A stretch of 10,478 nucleotides of DNA from Nanobdellota archaeon (lineage in GTDB: Archaea; Nanobdellota; Nanobdellia; Pacearchaeales; GW2011-AR1). This document shows, in pieces, positions 8,122 through 10,478 of this stretch. Positions within the stretch are counted from its first letter, which is position 1. The number at the start of each line of letters is the position of its first letter. The position numbers and the translations under genes are program-made. The stretch is taken from NCBI GenBank assembly GCA_018901625.1, contig JAHIEM010000134.1, positions 1-10,478 on the forward strand. The letters run 5' to 3'. The notes beneath the pieces are model-generated. The model saw only the letters and a program-made list of their open reading frames with translations, was not told the DNA's origin and did not search any database.

Positions 8122-9027
8122 ATGGAATCCAGGAAATTAAACCTTAATATTGTGGAAAGGGTTAGTGAATTTGAGCTGTTGATGAAGGATTTTCTTTTGA
8201 AAAATCAGGTATACCAGATTCTTTTTAGGGGAAAGGGGCTAGAGTTTGACAGTTATAGGGATTATGCTCCGGATGATGATGCGCAGGACATAGATTGGAA
8301 GGCTAGTGCAAGAGCTAACAAGCCTCTTGTTAAGAGATACATTGAGGAAAGAGATTTGAAAATTATGATTTTAGTTGATGTGAGTGATAATATGATTATG
8401 GGTTCTACTGAGAAATTAAAGTGCGAGTATGCTGCAGAGGCAGCAGTTTCTCTTGGGCATCTTATCATTACCTCGGGGGATAAGCTGGGGTTTGGATTTT
8501 TTAATAATCATGTTGTAAAAATGGTTTTTCCTGAGAAGGGAATGAAACAGTTTGAGAGGTTTGTTTATGAGATATCAGACCCTATTTTATACGGGGGGAA
8601 GTCTGATGTAACAAGCGGAATTGAAAACTTTTTGAGTTATTTTGATGAGTCATTTTCTTCTGTGGTTATAATATCTGATTTTATTAAGATTAGGAGAGGA
8701 CAGGGCATTCTTTTTGAGCTGTTTGCAAAACGATTTGAAACAATGGCAATAGCTGTTCGGGACCCTCTGGATATGACCATGCCTGATATCAAGGGGGAGA
8801 TTGTTTTAGAAAACCCTGAAACTGCGGAGCAGATTATTGTTGATCCGAGCGTGGCAAGAAGGCTGTATGAACAAAATGCCCTCGAGCAGGAAAGGTTTGT
8901 GAAACATATTCTTGAAGACAGTGGAATTGACTTTCTGAGCCTGACTACTGACAAGCCATTTCCTCCCCTGCTTGCTGAGTTTTTAAACGAGAGGGTAGAA
9001 AAGAAAAAATACCTTGTTTTTAAATGA
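8122..9027 (+). CDS. DUF58 protein, soluble, with VWA-like fold
   Basis: 301 residues. The DUF58 signature is complete from 37 to 64: GKGLEFDSYRDYAPDD, then DIDWKASAR. After it comes a von Willebrand A-like fold. The first metal-site loop reads DVSDN (86-90), where the intact form is DxSxS, so the final Ser is replaced by Asn. A Thr in SDVTSG (T164) and an Asp in IISDF (D186) stand where the other two MIDAS loops are expected. Unlike many bacterial DUF58 proteins it has no N-terminal membrane segments and should be cytoplasmic. DUF58 proteins are the usual companions of MoxR ATPases and are thought to link them to VWA targets. The biochemical role is not settled. The stop codon is one base from the ATG of the VWA gene, which suggests coupled translation. 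Confidence 0.96.
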   Translation: MESRKLNLNIVERVSEFELLMKDFLLKNQVYQILFRGKGLEFDSYRDYAPDDDAQDIDWKASARANKPLVKRYIEERDLKIMILVDVSDNMIMGSTEKLKCEYAAEAAVSLGHLIITSGDKLGFGFFNNHVVKMVFPEKGMKQFERFVYEISDPILYGGKSDVTSGIENFLSYFDESFSSVVIISDFIKIRRGQGILFELFAKRFETMAIAVRDPLDMTMPDIKGEIVLENPETAEQIIVDPSVARRLYEQNALEQERFVKHILEDSGIDFLSLTTDKPFPPLLAEFLNERVEKKKYLVFK

Positions 9028-9028
9028 G

Positions 9029-9949
9029 ATGTACATAACATTTTCCCATCCAATTTATCTTCTGTTCTTAATTGGGATTCCGATAATACTCATCATACAT
9101 TTTCTAACACTTAACACAGGAAGAAGGAGGGCGCTGAGGTTTGCAAATTTTGATGCGATATCAAAGGTTCAGGGAATTGAATTCTTTTCTAAAAATATTG
9201 TTGTATCCTCTTTAAGCGTGCTTACCCTTATTTTGCTGGTGGCTTCTGCTGCGGGGATAACTCTCCATAGGGAGATGGATGCTTCTTCTTTTTCATTTGT
9301 TCTGGCTATAGACTCTTCAAGGAGTATGGAGGCAACTGATATTCTTCCTAACAGACTGGAAGCTGCGAAGAATTCTGCAAGGGATTTTATTGATTCTGCT
9401 GCTGTTGGAACTAAGATAGGGATTGTTTCTTTTTCTGGAAATTCTGTTATTGAGCAGGATATGACTGCGGACAAAGAAGAGTCAAAAGCAGTGTTGGGGG
9501 ATGTTCAGATGAGCGCGATTGAGGGGACAGATATTTATGAAGCAGTGATAACTTCTTCTAATCTTTTGAAAGCAGAGGATGCAAGGGCGGTTATCCTGTT
9601 AAGCGACGGGCAGATTAATGTGGGAAGCATTGATAATGCAATAGACTATGCTAATGAAAATAATGTTGTTCTGCATACTATTATGATTGGAACTCTTGAG
9701 GGGGGGAAAGCCAGTTTTGGAGTTTCAAAGGCGGATGCTGATTCACTGAAGGCGCTTGCGTTTAATACTGGGGGGGTGTTTTTTAATGTTACTACCCAGG
9801 AGGATATGATGCGTTCATTCAATGAATCAATGAAACTTACTCGCAAAAAGGTTTCATCAGATATCTCACTCTATCCCCTTTTGATTGCAATTGTATTGTT
9901 TGTAATTGAATATTTCCTGCTTAATCTGAAGTATAATTTAGTTCCGTAG
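9029..9949 (+). CDS. BatA-like membrane protein with extracytoplasmic VWA domain
   Basis: 306 residues from the ATG at 9029. An in-frame TTG at 9014 would add five residues but lies inside the DUF58 gene; the ATG gives the usual short N-terminus (ITFSHPIYLLFLIGIP) of BatA-type proteins. Membrane segments are predicted at about 8-27, 58-80 and 282-300. The loop GRRRALRF between the first two is basic, so it is cytoplasmic and the VWA domain (about 88-270) faces outward. The MIDAS metal site is complete: DSSRS (95-99), T167 in EGTDI, and D193 in LSDGQ. VWA domains bind protein ligands through this metal. It closes the MoxR-DUF58-VWA set, one base after DUF58. No second VWA (BatB) or TPR (BatC/E) gene follows, so the set is minimal. 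Likely partners are the MoxR and DUF58 proteins inside and, by inference, the surface proteins outside. Confidence 0.97.
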   Translation: MYITFSHPIYLLFLIGIPIILIIHFLTLNTGRRRALRFANFDAISKVQGIEFFSKNIVVSSLSVLTLILLVASAAGITLHREMDASSFSFVLAIDSSRSMEATDILPNRLEAAKNSARDFIDSAAVGTKIGIVSFSGNSVIEQDMTADKEESKAVLGDVQMSAIEGTDIYEAVITSSNLLKAEDARAVILLSDGQINVGSIDNAIDYANENNVVLHTIMIGTLEGGKASFGVSKADADSLKALAFNTGGVFFNVTTQEDMMRSFNESMKLTRKKVSSDISLYPLLIAIVLFVIEYFLLNLKYNLVP

Positions 9950-9959
9950 AATTATTAAG

Positions 9960-9978
9960 CCTTCAAACATGAACTTGG
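9960..9978 (+). repeat. 19-bp direct repeat, copy 1
   Basis: CCTTCAAACATGAACTTGG matches 17 of 19 bases with the copy at 10137-10155, and the two starts are 177 bases apart. The copies flank the hairpin region. No element with coding capacity or clear terminal inverted repeats lies between them. Confidence 0.6.
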
Positions 9979-10027
9979 ATGTTAATTGGTACATCCTAAA
10001 TCGTGGTGAGAAAATTCTGACGGTGTG

Positions 10028-10112
10028 AGCAATTATAATTATAGACAATTCTGGTAATCCCAGCACATTTTGTCCAGAATTCTCTATCTCTATAATTCTG
10101 AAAATAATTGCT
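10028..10112. repeat. Imperfect inverted repeat, long interrupted hairpin
   Basis: Three nested arms pair in order: AGCAATTAT (10028-10036) with ATAATTGCT (10104-10112), AATTATAG (10037-10044) with CTATAATT (10090-10097), and AATTCTGG (10047-10054) with CCAGAATT (10074-10081). The loop is 19 bases. The right-hand arms are separated by unpaired bases. It shares the arm at 10090-10097 with the perfect hairpin at 10089-10132, so the two structures exclude each other. Confidence 0.5.
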
Positions 10113-10132
10113 ACAATCAACAGAATTATAGA
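10089..10132. repeat. Perfect 12-bp inverted repeat with 20-base loop
   Basis: TCTATAATTCTG (10089-10100) is the exact reverse complement of CAGAATTATAGA (10121-10132). It would form a 12-bp, AT-rich stem in RNA from either strand. Its place between converging genes suits a shared transcript end, but no oligo-T run follows on either strand, so a terminator role is only a guess. Confidence 0.6.
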
Positions 10133-10136
10133 TAAT

Positions 10137-10155
10137 CCTTGAAACATGAAATTGG
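10137..10155 (+). repeat. 19-bp direct repeat, copy 2
   Basis: CCTTGAAACATGAAATTGG is the second copy of the repeat at 9960-9978, with two mismatches. It begins four bases after the 12-bp hairpin stem. Read on the minus strand in one frame, both copies encode FMF(Q/E)GL, because the 177-base spacing is a multiple of three. Confidence 0.6.
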
Positions 10156-10255
10156 GGGTTTGAGTGGTTGCTGAATAAAACAGTTGAAGTTAATTAATAC
10201 CTATTAAATAATGGACTAGGAATTAACATTACTTATTGGGGGTTGGAAGATATAT

Positions 10256-10478
10256 TTATTTGCGTGTTTTGGTTTTCTTCCTCTTTTTCTTGGTTTTCTT
10301 TTTTCTTTTAACCGGGCGTTTTTTCTCTATTTCTGGTTTCGCTTTCTCTGTTTTTATTTCTTTCATCAGATGCTCTTCTGTTTTTTTCTCTTCCTTCCCG
10401 GGTTTTTTCATGGATTTGGCGTCTATTTCTGCTTTAGAAGGAATTTTATTTTTCAGAATTATTTTATCAAGGAGCGAA
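10256..10478 (-). CDS. Lys-rich C-terminal end of an unidentified protein, 5' partial
   Basis: On the minus strand an open frame enters from the right edge and ends at TAA (complement of 10256-10258). It gives 73 residues beginning SLLDKIILKNKIPSKAEIDA. About 27 of 73 residues are Lys. The middle alternates Lys and Glu (KPGKEEKKTEEH), and the last 20 residues hold 15 Lys or Arg. No membrane segment or known motif is visible. Such a tail could bind nucleic acid or ribosomes, or be a disordered cytoplasmic end. The rest of the gene is needed to say what it is. The gene converges on the VWA gene across a 306-bp gap. Consistent use of AAA/AAG and GAA/GAG codons and a clean stop support a real gene, but low sequence complexity lowers confidence. 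Confidence 0.72.
   Translation of the reverse strand, partial: SLLDKIILKNKIPSKAEIDAKSMKKPGKEEKKTEEHLMKEIKTEKAKPEIEKKRPVKRKKKTKKKRKKTKTRK

Larger units (their letters stand above)
9950..10255. other. 306-bp AT-rich region between convergent genes, no convincing gene
   Basis: This stretch separates the end of the plus-strand cluster from the end of the minus-strand Lys-rich gene. I see no tRNA, no long oligo-T terminator and no CRISPR repeat. It contains a strong hairpin (10089-10132), an overlapping imperfect hairpin (10028-10112) and two 19-bp direct repeats. A 69-codon minus-strand frame (10147 to 9938) is open and hydrophobic, but it has no ribosome site and overlaps the VWA gene end. On the plus strand a 19-codon frame begins at 9969 and ends at 10028, and the same frame stays open for another 35 codons after that stop. 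The region could be a terminator or small RNA, or the remains of an old gene or element. Confidence 0.6.

Noticed and set aside
9014..9028. TTG at 9014 as the start of the VWA gene
   Set aside because: It lies inside the DUF58 gene and only adds MFLNE. The ATG at 9029, one base after the DUF58 stop, fits BatA-type N-termini better.
8637..9053. Minus-strand 138-codon frame opposite the DUF58 gene
   Set aside because: The plus-strand frame carries clear DUF58 motifs and continues to its stop at 9027. The minus-strand translation shows no domain pattern and spans the DUF58/VWA junction.
9938..10147. Minus-strand 69-codon frame as a real small membrane protein gene
   Set aside because: No ribosome site or TATA element precedes the ATG, it overlaps the VWA gene end, and its Ile-rich translation is what AT-rich inverted repeats would give. 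It is kept only as a finding.
9960..10155. Small insertion element or attachment-site pair bounded by the 19-bp direct repeats
   Set aside because: There are no terminal inverted repeats at the ends, no integrase or transposase is nearby, and the repeats are imperfect.
9950..10255. tRNA, box C/D RNA or CRISPR in the intergenic region
   Set aside because: No cloverleaf, no properly spaced C (RTGATGA) and D (CTGA) boxes, and no regular repeat-spacer pattern could be found.

Overview
The window looks archaeal, most likely from a small-genome DPANN-type lineage (Woesearchaeota or Pacearchaeota-like). This assignment is inferred from content, not from a marker gene. The grounds are AT-rich DNA, heavy use of AGA/AGG and ATA codons, few Shine-Dalgarno sites, a TATA element placed for a leaderless start, very Asn-X-Ser/Thr-rich surface proteins, and Cys-rich 'DCGGPC' modules.

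Seven genes run on the plus strand, tightly packed from the left edge to 9949. The first four encode predicted membrane-anchored extracytoplasmic proteins. They are a 5'-truncated two-domain Ig-like protein (2-847), a small N-anchored beta-domain protein (813-1274), a 672-residue protein with Ig/cadherin-like repeats and a Cys-rich membrane-proximal module (1311-3329), and a 1258-residue cadherin-like repeat protein carrying about 88 N-glycosylation sequons (3307-7083). The next three are a classic set: a MoxR-family AAA+ ATPase (7123-8109), a soluble DUF58 protein (8122-9027) and a BatA-like membrane VWA protein (9029-9949). Gaps are short or negative: 35 and 23 bp overlaps, then spacers of 36, 39, 12 and 1 bp. 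The set is therefore probably one or two transcription units, with a likely internal promoter at 1277-1288.

From 9950 to 10255 lies a 306-bp region with no convincing gene. It holds a 12-bp perfect inverted repeat, a second overlapping imperfect hairpin that competes for the same arm, and two copies of a 19-bp direct repeat exactly 177 bp apart. From 10256 to the right edge, the minus strand carries the last 73 codons of a convergent gene with an extremely Lys-rich C-terminus.

Working model (inference): MoxR and DUF58 act in the cytoplasm on the membrane VWA protein, whose VWA domain faces outward. The three together help fold, assemble or remodel the large glycosylated surface proteins encoded just upstream. 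MoxR/DUF58/VWA sets are well known. The joining of such a set to these particular surface proteins is the most interesting feature here.
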